Positions 33,037 through 43,330 of a stretch of DNA of 64,000 nucleotides are shown in pieces. The DNA is from Gigantopelta aegis (lineage: Eukaryota; Mollusca; Gastropoda; Neomphalida; Peltospiridae): assembly GCF_016097555.1 (NCBI RefSeq), contig NC_054703.1, forward strand, positions 38,097,177 to 38,161,176, written 5' to 3'. The translations under genes were made by a program, and so were the position numbers. Under the pieces are notes generated by a model. That model did not search any database. It saw only the letters and a list, made by a program, of their open reading frames with translations, and had not been told where the DNA came from. Within the stretch, counting starts at the first letter, position 1. Each line of letters begins with the position of its first letter.

Positions 33037-33779
33037 ATGAAATGTTTACGTGACTCGGCCTTTTCTACAAATACTGAAAATAAGAGCACATGGGCCGTCA
33101 AACTGTTTAATAGTTGGATAAATGAAAGAAACAACCGCAATTTAAGACATGTACCCATCATTAAAAAGGATCTTATTTCTTTGGCGGAAGATGAAAATGA
33201 ATTGAATACGGTTTTGATGTGTTTTGTGACGGAAGTACGCAACATGAAAGGTGCGGAGTATCGCGGTAATACACTCTATGAAATTGTTTCATCGCTACAG
33301 TACTATCAGCGTAGAAATGACAAGCCAGTTAATTTTTTGGATGAAGCATGTTACGCGGGACTAAGGTCTGTACTCGACGCACGCATGAAAGAAATTGCAA
33401 GGAAAGGCATTGGTATCAGTAAACGTCAGGCTCAAATTATATCGGAAGAACAAGAAGATATCTTATGGAGGAAACAGTTTCTTGGCGAAGACACTCCACG
33501 ACAAATTCTAGATACACTCGTGTACTTGATCGGACTGAATTTTACGCTAAGGACGGGAGATGAACATAGGTTTCTACGTGTTGGTTCAGCATCCCAGTCT
33601 GATCTCTTGGTATGTTCCAATGGTGAAAAATCCTTGAAATACACAGAAGACATTTCGAAAACTAATCAAGGAGGCTTGAAACATCGGAAATTGGAGAGGA
33701 AAAGTGTTACCGTTAGTGAAAACCATGACTTCCCTGAGAGATGTCTTGTCAGGCTATTTGAAAAATACATTTCATTGAG
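33037..33779 (+). CDS. Crypton/ZMYM-QRICH1-like DUF3504 protein, exon 1
   Basis: Open for about 248 codons. Early residues (STWAVKLFNSWINERNNRN) match the conserved helix region at the start of DUF3504-type proteins. DTLVYLIGLNFTLRTGDEHR follows the pattern LDT.VY..GL.F.LR.G.EHR, and LKYTEDISKTNQGGLKHRK then RCLVRLFEKYISL match the downstream core. In vertebrates this Crypton-derived domain is in ZMYM2-4 and QRICH1. The exon ends at TTGAG with donor GTAAGT (33780), phase 2. The catalytic tyrosine region expected further downstream is not seen. Confidence 0.75.
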
Positions 33780-34312
33780 GTAAGTAAATTTCTTGATTAT
33801 ATTTATCTCTTCTGTTGTCTTCACGAACAAATTCCCATAGTGGGAGGCCTATTAGTGCACAGTTCAATTAGGCCCAAACATAGGGCGGTAACTTTTATGG
33901 ACGGCAATATTTTGGAAAACAAATTATTTTTGTATGCTGCACACAATTCCACTTTCCCCCACTAAGTAATATAATTACTCTTTATGCCAGATAACATTCA
34001 CCTCCACCCCCTCCCATTCTTCTAATATTCACCCCCTTATTCCTAAAACTGATTAGCTTCTATTTAGAGGCGTGGCAGGGATCGAAATATCAAAATGCCT
34101 AGGACCGCCAAATACTGTGAATGTCAGTGTCTGCCAGTGGTAAATTATACAATACTAATGGGGGGGGGGGTGGGGGGGGGGGCAGACAATTTAGAAATGA
34201 GCGCTTCTGTGGCGATATAATTATTTTGTTGGAGTCCCATTATAATGGGTAAGGATATGTTTACCGTATCCACTGATCTAAGACAGTATTAAATTATTAT
34301 TCTATATTGCAG

Positions 34313-34496
34313 GCCTAAGAATGGAAAATGTGATTCGTTTTATTTACGACCACTTACATTTTTAGCAAGTTTTGTTTTGTTTATTTGTCCTAATAGAGAA
34401 CATCAGCAAACATGGCGTCAACTGTTGACAACATCTTTCAGAGAAAATCCCCAAGGATACTGGACACTAAGGGCAAGGCCTCGGCAACACCTCTGA
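34313..34496 (+). CDS. Crypton-like gene, putative exon 2
   Basis: Acceptor TATATTGCAG ends at 34312. Joined to exon 1 it restores a codon and reads RPKNGKCDSFYLRPLTF, matching the family's SLxPxxxxxxFYLxPL block. After that the frame stays open about 45 more codons to TGA 34494-34496 but no longer resembles the family (no GHNTL or NHSLR motif). The C-terminal half of the recombinase is lost or lies in a further exon I cannot see. Confidence 0.6.
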
Positions 34497-34582
34497 TTTC
34501 CCATGAATTCGAAGAGAAAGCTAAACAACGTGACCTTTGTCTAAAACTCGGCGACGGCACTACTTTTTCTATGAAACTCTAA
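34412..34582 (+). CDS. Small frame, 56 codons, function unknown
   Basis: Overlaps exon 2 in another frame (MASTVDNIFQRKSPRILDTK to a TAA). It is hydrophilic with no recognised domain. It may be chance or a remnant of another exon of the same element. Confidence 0.2.
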   Translation: MASTVDNIFQRKSPRILDTKGKASATPLISHEFEEKAKQRDLCLKLGDGTTFSMKL

Positions 34583-34659
34583 TGCTCAATTAAAGAAAAA
34601 TACTTTGTGCACATTTGTCTTGTTATTATTGAACTATTTTACTGTCCCACGTGGTATTT

Positions 34660-34775
34660 AAGCCTCAAATAGTTACCCTCAAATAGTTGTAAACTGTTTG
34701 AGGGTTGCTGTACATTATGCAACTATTCGAGGTTTGTGGTACTATTTGATACCTCAAATAGTTACTAATGTTTAC
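34660..34775. repeat. Subterminal CTCAAATAGTT motif cluster, right side
   Basis: Three CCTCAAATAGTT words or close variants, and inverted forms (AACTGTTTGAGG, AACTATTCGAGG), lie within about 110 bp near the right end of the Crypton-like insertion. They can pair into small hairpins. Confidence 0.6.
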
Positions 34776-34872
34776 CTAACTTTGTTTTAATTGATATGTA
34801 ATTACAATCGTTAAAAAGTCTGTTAGTCCATAACATCTTAAAAAGTGTAACAAACTGAGGAATGTCCTTTAA

Positions 34873-35664
34873 TTAACCCATTTTGACTTTGTGAGTTTAA
34901 AATACTTCTGATGTCGGACGTTGATAGAAATCAAGTATGCCAACTTATACAGAATCGATGCAACATTATATAAAAAGTATATGAGGGAACTTTGATTAAC
35001 CATATTTTTGTCGTCACCAAACAAACGTGTGAAATCTAGATTAGCTAACTTACTTGTCTGATGAAACCTCTGTGTTCTATAGCCACTTTAATTTTGGAGT
35101 CGGATGGAAATTATAGTTTGGAGTCGAATGGAAATAAAATTGCATACATTTCAACAGTATAATGTTAATGAACACGTTATACAACACCTAAATATATATT
35201 TTAAAGTGTTTTCTTCATCATTATACGTCATTAAGGAAAGACAGTCATGACTTTTAAAGGGGAATTCCGTATTCCTAGACATTTAAACATGCCCCCTGCT
35301 AATAATTGATTACATTTATTTTTTTATTTTATTTTTTTGCTTTAAATAATAATTCTTGTACATTATGTGTTTCTAGTATTCTTAATATTTATGGTAGGTT
35401 AAACAGATTTAAAAAAAATTTTTTACCTCTACAAAATTACTGAAGTTAAAATCTTGTTTAAGCTACTAATTCGAATCATGAAATATGCCCATACGCGAAT
35501 ATAATTAATTATTTTTTCGTCAATTTATTGTAACATATTCAGTTGGCATATGTTTATTTTATCTATTAAAGTTATCAAATAAGAATTGGCCGGAATTATT
35601 TGTTTGGTTGAAACGTTGTGTGACACTGCTTTCTGTTTATTTTTACCATATGTTCTTGGAGAAG
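34873..35664. other. Non-coding AT-rich interval
   Basis: No gene or named repeat is seen. A duplicated phrase (TTGGAGTCG(G/A)ATGGAAAT) occurs at about 35095 and 35119. Confidence 0.4.
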
Positions 35665-35667
35665 CCA

Positions 35668-35852
35668 GTTTGTTTTGTTTAACGACAACACTAGAGCACA
35701 TTGATTGACTAATCATCGGCTATTGGATGTCAAACATTTGGTAATGGTGACATACAGCATTACAGAGGACACCAGCTACATTTTCCCATTAGTAGCAAGG
35801 GATGTTTTATATGCACCATCCCACAGACAGGATAGCACATACTACGTTGTTT
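35668..35852 (-). mobile_element. SINE, family A, headless, in a head-to-head pair
   Basis: Tail (GTTTGTTTTGTTTAACGACA) and core up to GATAGCACATACTACG. It is joined directly to an oppositely oriented copy, so one insertion or an inversion removed both heads. Confidence 0.85.
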
Positions 35853-35854
35853 TA

Positions 35855-36093
35855 CCTTTGGGCTATTTCTCGTTTCAGCCAGTGCACCACGACTGGTATA
35901 TCAAAGGACGTGATATGTACTACCCTGTCTGTGGAGTGATGCATATAAAAGATCCCTTGCTGCTAATCGAAAATAGTAACCCATGAAGTGGCGACAGCGG
36001 GTTTCCTCTCAATGTCTATGCGGTCCTTAACCTTATGTCCGACGCTATATGTCCGTAAATAAAATGTGTTGAGTGCGTCGTTAAATAAAACAT
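35855..36093 (+). mobile_element. SINE, family A long-core variant, headless
   Basis: Starts in the GGGCTATTTCTCGTTTCAGC block and runs through the core to GTCGTTAAATAAAACATTTA. Opposite to the previous copy. Confidence 0.85.
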
Positions 36094-36481
36094 TTATTTC
36101 TTTATTTCTATCTACTGTCTCGTCTATAGGATAGCCACTCTCGAGGAAATCCTTTGCTGGAGACTTCGTCCCTCTTGCACCACAAACATGAGGACTGCCA
36201 CTCATTCAATTTTACGTTGAGAACATCGGTGTCTGCACATACATTCTATATTCGTCTTGTCATCCTAGCGTTTGTAGTAGTCCAACTTCATTTTATTTCC
36301 TAACTCGTGCATATTGTATTATTTTCGTAGGTATAAAACCACTGAAAGATTAAACCAGTTTGTACTACTACAAAGAGTAGAACAACTAGAAACACTTTAT
36401 TTATCAAAAACAAAACAAAAACAACTAATAATCTAAGCAACAACATACGATAAACAATATTTTAGTCAAGCTAAAAGTTTG
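36094..36481. other. Interval with one exon-like open stretch
   Basis: On the minus strand 36205-36120 reads SGSPHVCGARGTKSPAKDF then LESGYPIDETV, which looks like ordered protein sequence but has no recognised family. No splice sites are convincing. The rest is AT-rich. Confidence 0.25.
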
Positions 36482-36765
36482 TAAAGTTTGTTTTGTTTAA
36501 CGACACCACTACCACATATTGATTTATTAATCATCGGCTACTGGATGTCAAACATTTGGTAATTTCGACATGTAGTCTTAGAGAGGAAATCCGCTGCTTT
36601 TTTCCAATAGTAGCAAGGGATCTTTTATATGCACCATCCCACAGGCAGGATAGCACATACAACGACCTTTGATATACGAGTTGTGGTGCACTGGCTGGAA
36701 CGAGAAATAGCTCAATGGGTCCACCGACGGGGATCGATCTCAGACCGACCGCTTTACCGCTACTT
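36482..36765 (-). mobile_element. SINE, family A
   Basis: Near full length. The head is shortened at GACCGACCGCTTTACCGC. Confidence 0.87.
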
Positions 36766-36894
36766 AGGACAGTGTCCTTAAAAAATGACGAGCACATTGT
36801 GTAACGTAAATACCCATTTTAGTGTCTCCGTCCCGAGTCACCGGTACAACTCAATTTGAGACTGTAAAACTAGTATGAACGTCCGCAAATGGTC

Positions 36895-37080
36895 AAGCAC
36901 GCTGTTCTGAGCACACACTTCAGCTATCTGGGCTGTCTGTTCAGGACAGTGGATTAGTTGTTAGTGGTTAGTGAGAGAGAAGAGGGTGTTATGGTCTTAC
37001 ACCTACCCATCGAGTCGGGCTGCGAATCTTGTAGCTATCATCCTCTGGCTGATGGCTTAACCACGACACCATCGAGGAGT
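36895..37080 (-). mobile_element. SINE, family B, tail missing
   Basis: Reverse-oriented body (GTGAGAGAGAAGAGGGTG) and head (GCTTAACCACGACACCATCG). A poly(G) tract at 37101-37121 follows. Confidence 0.8.
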
Positions 37081-37144
37081 TCCTTTTTTTCTGTTATTCG
37101 GGGGGGGGGGGGGGGGGGGGGTTAAATTATGTAGCTTTTTTACA

Positions 37145-37342
37145 TTCGCTCTGGGTGGGAGCCGCTACCGGGTTACGAACCCTGTACCTATTAACAAAAT
37201 GTCCGATAGCTTAGCCACGACACCACCGAGGCTGGCATATGTTTGGTTTTTTAAAACTCATTCTAGGTGGGAGCCGGTACTGGGCCGCGAACCCCGTGCC
37301 TTATGTCCGATGACTTAACCACGACACCACCGAGGCCGGTAT
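37145..37342 (-). mobile_element. Two tandem family B SINE heads
   Basis: Two separate heads in the same orientation (37145-37235 and 37257-37342). Each has GGGAGCCG(C/G)TAC, CGAACCC and CACGACACCACCGAGGC. Neither has a body. They suggest nested or tandem truncated insertions. Confidence 0.7.
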
Positions 37343-37414
37343 ACCGTACCGCTTCCGCGTTAATCACCGCAAAATACCTATACCAATATTGGATCTAAAA
37401 GTTCAATATCAACC

Positions 37415-37700
37415 AGCACTATTTTTAGTAGTCAGGATATGAAATTCTTTAAGAGATAATTCTACAAATATTATGTCTTGTGTTTTGTGTTGTAAAAAAA
37501 ATAACAACAACAAAAAAAACAAAAACAAAAAACAACCCAAAAACCCCCCGCATTTAGTAGTCAGACTATATACAATTCTAAAAGTGTTAATTCATGAAAC
37601 ATTATATATTGTCTTTTCCGTTGTCGTTAGAACAAAAAAACAAAACAAAAAACCAAAAAAAACAACAACGAAAAAAGAACATTTGGTAGTCAGGTAAAAT
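37415..37700. repeat. A-rich tandem duplication, about 130-bp unit
   Basis: The phrases TTTAGTAGTCAG, AATTCTxxAA, CATTATATATTGTCTTxxxTGT and CAAAAAAAC-rich stretches recur two to three times. An A/C-rich simple repeat forms the core. Confidence 0.6.
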
Positions 37701-37726
37701 TTATTTCTGATAGTCACACTTTACAG

Positions 37727-37990
37727 TATCAAGGGATCTTTTATATGCACCATCCCACATACATGATAGCACATACCACATTCTTTGATACACCAGTCGT
37801 GGTACACTGACTAGAACGAGAAATAGCCCAATGGTTCCACCAAACTTGGTGAACAGACCGCGACAAATTGGTGAATTTGATAAAAACGTTGGTGACATAT
37901 CAATGTTTATTTGTTTGTTTGTCGATGTTTTTGTTTTGTTTAACGACACACTGATTAATTAATCATCGCCTATTGGATGTCAAACATTTG
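37727..37990 (-). mobile_element. Broken family A SINE pieces
   Basis: Core to pre-head (37727-37845: GATCTTTTATATGCACCATC to GCCCAATGGTTCCACC), and separately a tail piece (37928-37990: TTTGTTTTGTTTAACGACAC). The pieces are in an order that implies rearrangement. Confidence 0.7.
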
Positions 37991-38312
37991 ATATACCCTG
38001 CATGATGTTCATCAGTACCAACGCTACACGAAGAAAAATACTTTGTTCTACGTCACCAGAAGAAAATACAGCGCAGGTTCGTTTTGCATAGGGGCGTCGG
38101 TTTTCTTCGCGTTGCGTTGGTATTGGTTAACAACATGTAAGTTTAATACCATAACTGAACTCGAGAATAATCACACTAAAGCTCTGTGGCGTCAGAGTTA
38201 GGAAACAATTTGTAAAAGACACAGTAGCTTGCGACGATTTGGTTGTCGACGATTGCCGAAGGATTACATAGAGTTTCCTGTAGGATTCCCCTACATATAA
38301 ATATCAGTAAGG
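37991..38312. other. Non-coding interval
   Basis: Unassigned sequence with no gene or repeat recognised. Confidence 0.35.
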
Positions 38313-38555
38313 GGAAGGAAGGACATGGTTTATTTAACGACGCACTCAACACATTTTATTTACGGTTATGTGGCGTCGGACATATGGTTACGGACCACAC
38401 AGATATTGAGGAAGGAAACCCGCTGTTGCCACTTCATGGGCTACTCTTTTCGATTAGCAGCAAGGGCTCTTTTATATACACCATCCCATAGACAGGATAG
38501 CACATACCACGGCCTTTGATGTACCAGTCGTGGTACACAGGCTGGAGCGAGAAAT
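38313..38555 (-). mobile_element. SINE, family A long-core variant, headless
   Basis: Runs from TTATTTAACGACGCACTCAA to GGCTGGAGCGAGAAATA. The tRNA-like head is missing. Confidence 0.85.
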
Positions 38556-38698
38556 ATCAGTAACGGGAAAACTGGAAGTGACTCGAGCTAAGTAACCGCC
38601 AACGTTATGAAAGGGGGTATATTTTAGCTTCTGGTAAGGGCTTTCATGGCCACACCGACAACGTAGAATGGTTTCATAACATTCCGAAATGACATGGT

Positions 38699-38917
38699 AT
38701 CCGGCCTCAGTGGCGTCGTGGTTAAGCCATAGAACATCAGACTGGTAGGTACCAGGTTCGCAGCCCGGTACCGGCTCCATCCTCTTCTCTCTCAATAACA
38801 ACTAACCATTAAAAACCAACCCACTATCGTGGACAGACAGTTCAAATAGCTGAGGTGTGCCCAGGACAGTGTGCTTTAACCTTAACTGGACATAAACACA
38901 AAAGTAAGTTGAATTGA
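38699..38917 (+). mobile_element. SINE, family B
   Basis: Head ATCCGGCCTCAGTGGCGTCG with box B-like GGTTCGCAGCCCGGTACC. The body lacks the middle third. The tail is CTGGACATAAACACAAAAGT. Confidence 0.85.
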
Positions 38918-38925
38918 AATGTTAG

Positions 38926-39632
38926 CCATTCTAATACAACATTCACTGAATCCCAGTTTGGTCAGAGGGTAATAAATATAGAGATATACTAATATCAGAC
39001 TACAGCTACCAGCAGACACTTGGCCAACGTTCTGCTGTCTCGACTTCTACGACTGGTAATAGTATACCCATTCTAATACAACATTCACTGAATCCCAGTT
39101 TGGTCAGAGGGGTAATAAATATAGAGTTATACTAATATCAGACTACAGCTACCAGCAGACACTTGGCCAACGTTCTGCTGTCACGACTTCTACGACTGGT
39201 AATAGTATACCCATTCTAATACAACATTCACTGAATCCCAGTTTGGTCAGAGGGGTAATAAATATAGAGTTATAAGACTACCAGCTACCAGGAGACACTT
39301 GGCCAACGTTCTGCTGTCTCGACTTCTACGACTGGTAATAGTATACCCATTCTAATACAACATTCACTGAATCCCAGTTTGTTCAGTGGGGTAATAAATA
39401 TAGAGTTAGGCTAATCTCAGACTACCAGCTACCAGCAGACACTTGGCCAACGTTCTGCTGTCACGACTTCTACGACTGGTAATAGTATACCCATTCTAAT
39501 ACAACACTCACTGAATCCCAGTTTGGTCAGAGGGGTAATAAATATAGAGATATACTAATATCAGACTACAGCTACCAGCAGACACTTGGCCAGCGTTCTG
39601 CTGTCTCGACTTCTACGACTGGTAATAGTATA
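38926..39632. repeat. 143-bp minisatellite, five copies
   Basis: Unit starts (CCATTCTAATACAACATTCA) lie at 38926, 39068, 39211, 39347 and 39491, so periods are 142, 143, 136 and 144. Copies differ by few substitutions and one short deletion. The array lies between two SINEs. Confidence 0.95.
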
Positions 39633-39799
39633 TAAAAGGACGCGGTGTGTGCTCTCCTGTATGTGGTGGATGGTGCATATAAAATATCCCTTGCTATTAA
39701 TGGACACATGTAGGGGGTTTCCTTTCTAAGACTATATATCAGAATTACCAAATGTTTGACAACCAATAGCCGATGATTAATAAATCAATGTGCTGAAAC
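39633..39799 (+). mobile_element. SINE, family A, headless
   Basis: GTGTGTGCTCTCCTGTATGT through the core to TTAATAAATCAATGTGCT. It runs into an oppositely oriented copy. Confidence 0.8.
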
Positions 39800-40008
39800 A
39801 TTTGGTAATTCTGATATAGATTTAGAGAGGAAACCCGGTAAAAAATCCAGTAGTAGCAAGCCAAGTTTTACATGCACCATCCCACAGCACGTACCATGGT
39901 CTTTGGTATACCAGTGAACGACAAGTAGCCCAATGGGACCACCGACCGGGACCGATCCTAGAACGACCGCGCACTTGACCACTGAGCTACATCCCGGCTC
40001 TCTCACCC
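39800..40008 (-). mobile_element. SINE, family A, tailless
   Basis: ACATTTGGTAATTCTGATAT through the core to the head (GACCGGGACCGATCC and GAGCTACATCCCGGC). Tail-to-tail with the previous piece. Confidence 0.8.
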
Positions 40009-40287
40009 TCGGGTTCAATTTGTCTAGCCAATGAAGTCTATATCGATGTTTTCATTGTCGTTATTGTATTTGTGTATCAGATGAGTATATCCCTATTAAA
40101 AACTGAATATCCCCCCCCCCCTCCCCACACAACAACCACCACCACCTACAAGTGACACCAGCTGGCTACGACCCTGATGACGTCATATCATAGACGCTTT
40201 GCCACTGGGCTACAGTTCGCTACCAGATTAACTATGTCGTCTACGATTACTTATACACCATATGGTATTAATGTTTTGTATATCTAC

Positions 40288-40620
40288 AGGGGGCGGGGCA
40301 TAGCCCAGTGGTAAAACACTCGCATGCACGGTCGGTCTAGGATCGATTCCCCTCGGCAGGGATCTTCGTATTCCGTACTGGCCCATTGAGATATTTCTCG
40401 TTCAAGCTAGTGCACCATGACTGGTATATCAAATGCCGTGGTATGTGATATCCTGTCTGCGGGATGGTGTATATAAAATATCCCTTGCTACTAATGGAAA
40501 AATGTAGCAGGTTTCTTCTCAAAGACTATATGTCAAAATTACCAAATGACTGACATCCAATAGCCGATGATGAATAAATCAATGTGCTTTAGTGATGTCG
40601 TTAAACAAAAGAAACGTCAA
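40288..40620 (+). mobile_element. SINE, family A, full length
   Basis: Head GGGGCGGGGCATAGCCCAGT with box B GGATCGATTCCCC. The core and the complete tail GATGTCGTTAAACAAAAGAA are present. Confidence 0.9.
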
Positions 40621-40644
40621 CTTTATTTCAGTTCACTAGAAGAA

Positions 40645-40722
40645 GTTTGTTTTGTTTAACGACACCACTAGAGCACATTGATTTGTTAATCATCGGCTGT
40701 TGGATGTCAAACATTTGACTGT
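40645..40722 (-). mobile_element. SINE, family A, tail fragment
   Basis: GTTTGTTTTGTTTAACGACA to GGATGTCAAACATTTGA only. Confidence 0.8.
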
Positions 40723-41270
40723 GATTGTTTCATGGCAGACAGCTATGAAGTGGCAACTATTTGACTAAAGTTGACAGGGAGGGGAGAGCATGTAGTTTGT
40801 AAATATGCGTAACGTGTTGACATTAAAGGCCTGTTTGAGGTAATTCCGGCCCATGCAAAAGTAGTGCTTTTTGTGTAAAATAGGTGTACTCCGGCCAGGT
40901 TTAGTGGATGTGTTTGTTTAAACCAATATGCTGGGAGAAAGAGCTGGACAACAAGGGTTGTCCTTTTCAGGGTATGTGTCCCTCAAGCATTCAAAGGTAC
41001 ATAAAAAATCCACGGGCCTGCTGATATTAATAAAAAAATGTTATAGCCACTAAGGCTATATAGAAACATATAGCGAAATTAATTGTGGTCAGTGGCCAGA
41101 TTGTTGTAATATTTAATAACGTAATTTATTATATACATAGCAGTGAAATATATAGGCCCATTGAAACCATAAAAGTCATGTGTTCACTGTATTTTAGCTC
41201 AAGAGAGTGCCTTACCTCTGACTTAGACGTACTGGCTCTGTTTTGTAGTTGCACGAATTGCACGAATTAA
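40723..41270. other. Non-coding interval
   Basis: No domain or named repeat recognised. Short frames near 41085 have no features. It may be part of the dispersed repeat that continues to 41800. Confidence 0.35.
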
Positions 41271-41806
41271 ACGAAAATGCCCGAATCTGGTTGACAACAT
41301 TTATTCATATTAGCAGTACTGCCAAACAGCTATATAGGGTTACAAACGAATCACTACGCATTACTATATGGATTACAACTAATATTGCGGGTAGAATGTT
41401 GAAAACATGGTACAGTTGGTTTCAGGTTAGCTCAGTTTGCTTAGATATCTCTATCGGGGTTTTGTTTTTCTTCATATTTTGAGAATTGTTTTCCAGCACT
41501 AGGAAATACATAGTAAAAAAGTCACATTTTGTCCGAATATCTCTATCGTTTTTACCCGACTTTGAGAATTGTTTTCCAGCACTAGGAAATACATACCGTA
41601 GTATAAAGGTCACATTTTGCCCGAATATCTCTATCGTTTTCACCCAACTTTGAGAACTTGTTCCAGCACTAGGAAATACATGGTGAAAAGGTCACATTTT
41701 GCCCGAATATCTCTATCGTTTTTACCCAACTTTGAGAATTGTTTTCCAGCACTAGGTTTAATGGAAATATATGGTAAAAATATCCCAGGTTTGCACATCT
41801 TACCAA
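41271..41806. repeat. Dispersed repeat with internal 86-bp tandem units
   Basis: 41305-41400 matches 19965-20055. It is followed by four to five tandem units carrying CGAATATCTCTATCGTTTTT, ACTTTGAGAATTGTTTTCC and AGCACTAGGAAATACAT. A further end piece lies beyond the SINE at 42095-42165 (TTGTTTTCCAGCATTAGGGG, then C-rich DNA). The order (leader, units, C-rich end) is the same as at 19930-20470. Confidence 0.7.
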
Positions 41807-42085
41807 CCGGCCTCGGTGGCTTCGTGATTAAGCCATCGGACATACGGCTGGTAAGTACAGGGTTCGTAACCCGGTACCGTCTCCCACAGAGCGAGTTTTA
41901 ACGACTCAGTGGGTAGGTGTAAGGCCACTACACCCCCTTCTCTCTCTCACTGACCAATAACAACTAACAACTAACCCACTGTCCTGGACAAACGGCCCAG
42001 ATAGACGAGTTATGTGCCCAGGACAGCGTGTTTGTACCTTAATTGGATATAAGCACGAAAATAATTTGAAATGAATTAATGAATG
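41807..42085 (+). mobile_element. SINE, family B, inserted in the dispersed repeat
   Basis: Head AACCGGCCTCGGTGGCTTCG with box B-like GGGTTCGTAACCCGG. Complete body and TTGGATATAAGCACGAAAAT tail with short TGAA repeats. Confidence 0.9.
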
Positions 42086-42299
42086 AACATCTCTCCCGAA
42101 TATCAGAATTTGTTTTCCAGCATTAGGGGACTCTTGGTTCACCCACCCCCACCCCACCCCACCCCGTCTCGTACGGTTACGCTTCTGACAACAGAAGTGA
42201 AGGAAGATGAAACAGTGAGATATCCGTGGAAGTAAAAAAAAAAGCCGTCGTGGCTTTAAACCCCCTTAACCCCATACACTTTTATGAGCAGTGCCCTAT

Positions 42300-43330
42300 G
42301 TCCCTCCCCCATGCGTTGTCAATGTTCACAGTTATAGCGATGTTGCTGGACGCAATTTACGTCCTTCCCCCATGCGTTGTCAATGTTCACAGTTATAGCG
42401 AAGTTGCTGGACGCAATTTACGTCCTTCACCCTATACGTTGTCAATGTTCACAGATATAGCGATGTTGCTGGACGCAATTTACGTCCTTCCCTATATACG
42501 TTGTCAATGTTCACAGATATAGCGATGTTGCTGGACGCAATTTACGTCCTTCTGTCTATACGTTGTCAATGTTCACAGATATAGCGATGTTGCTGGACGC
42601 AATTTACGTCCTTTCCCCTATACGTTGTCAATGTTCACAGATATAGCGATGTTGCTGGACGCAATTTACGTCCTTCCCCCTATACGTTGTCAATGTTCAC
42701 AGTTAAAGCGGTGTTGCTGGTCACACGCTACGTCTCTCACCCTATAGGTTGTCAATGTTCACAGATATAGCGGTGCTACTAGTCGCACGTTACATCCCTC
42801 CCCCTATACGTTGGTAACGGTCACAGATATAGCGATGTTGCTGATCGCATGTTACATCTATTCCCCTATACGTTGTCAATGTTCACAGATTCAGCGGTGT
42901 TGCTGGTCGCACGTTACGTCTCTCCCCCTTTACGTCACACATTACATCTTTCACTCTATACGTCGTCAATGTTCAGGGATATAGCGATATTTCTGGTCAC
43001 ACGTTACGTCTCTCGCCTTATACCTTGTCAATTTTCACAGATATAGCGTTGTTGCTGGTCACACGTTACGTTCCTCCCCCTATATGTTGTCAATGTTCAC
43101 AGATATAGCAATGTTGCTGGTCGCACTTTACGTCCCTCCCCATATATGTTGTCAATGTTCAAAGATATAGCGGTGTTGCTGGTTACACGTTACGTTCCTC
43201 CCCCTATACGTTGTCAATGTTCACAGATATAGCAGTGTTGCTGGTCACACTTTACGTCTCTCCCTCTATACGTTGTCAATGTTCACAGATATAGCGGTGT
43301 TGCTCGTTGCATTTTACGTCCTTCCAGTCG
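42300..43330 (-). repeat. 61-bp minisatellite derived from the lectin exon's 3' end
   Basis: About 16-17 units of roughly 61 bp. On the minus strand each reads GACGTAA(A/T)(T/G)TGC, then CAGCAACA(T/C)CGCTATATC and TGTGAACATTGACAACG. That spells DVxCxxQHRYICEH followed by TGA, the exact end of the C-type lectin exon that begins at 43487. The first unit is the exon end itself and the rest continue into its 3' flank. Units near the exon keep TGGTCACACG-type variants. Distal ones share GGACGCAATTTACG and look recently homogenised. Confidence 0.93.

Larger units (their letters stand above)
32387..34795 (+). mobile_element. Crypton-like insertion with tyrosine-recombinase-type gene
   Basis: A 2.4-kb block sits inside a MITE and carries one gene with a DUF3504 (Crypton-derived) domain. 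It has a large hairpin at its left end and AACTATTTGAGG words near both ends in opposite orientation. Cryptons are DNA transposons with a tyrosine recombinase and no long inverted ends, which fits. The exact borders are uncertain by tens of bases. A short ATATGTA word occurs on both sides. Confidence 0.6.
32097..34872. mobile_element. TTAA MITE (same family as 17080), split by a 2.4-kb insertion
   Basis: The left part 32097 to about 32386 and the right part about 34796-34872 align to the two ends of the MITE at 17080-17391. The left end is TTAAAGGGACATTCCTGAGT and the right end is CTGAGGAATGTCCTTTAA. Everything between belongs to a Crypton-like insertion. The right end has one base lost from the CCCTTT run. 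Confidence 0.8.

Noticed and set aside
38926-39632. Regulatory repeat cluster or gene fragment
   Set aside because: Five plain tandem copies with no frame or known motif.
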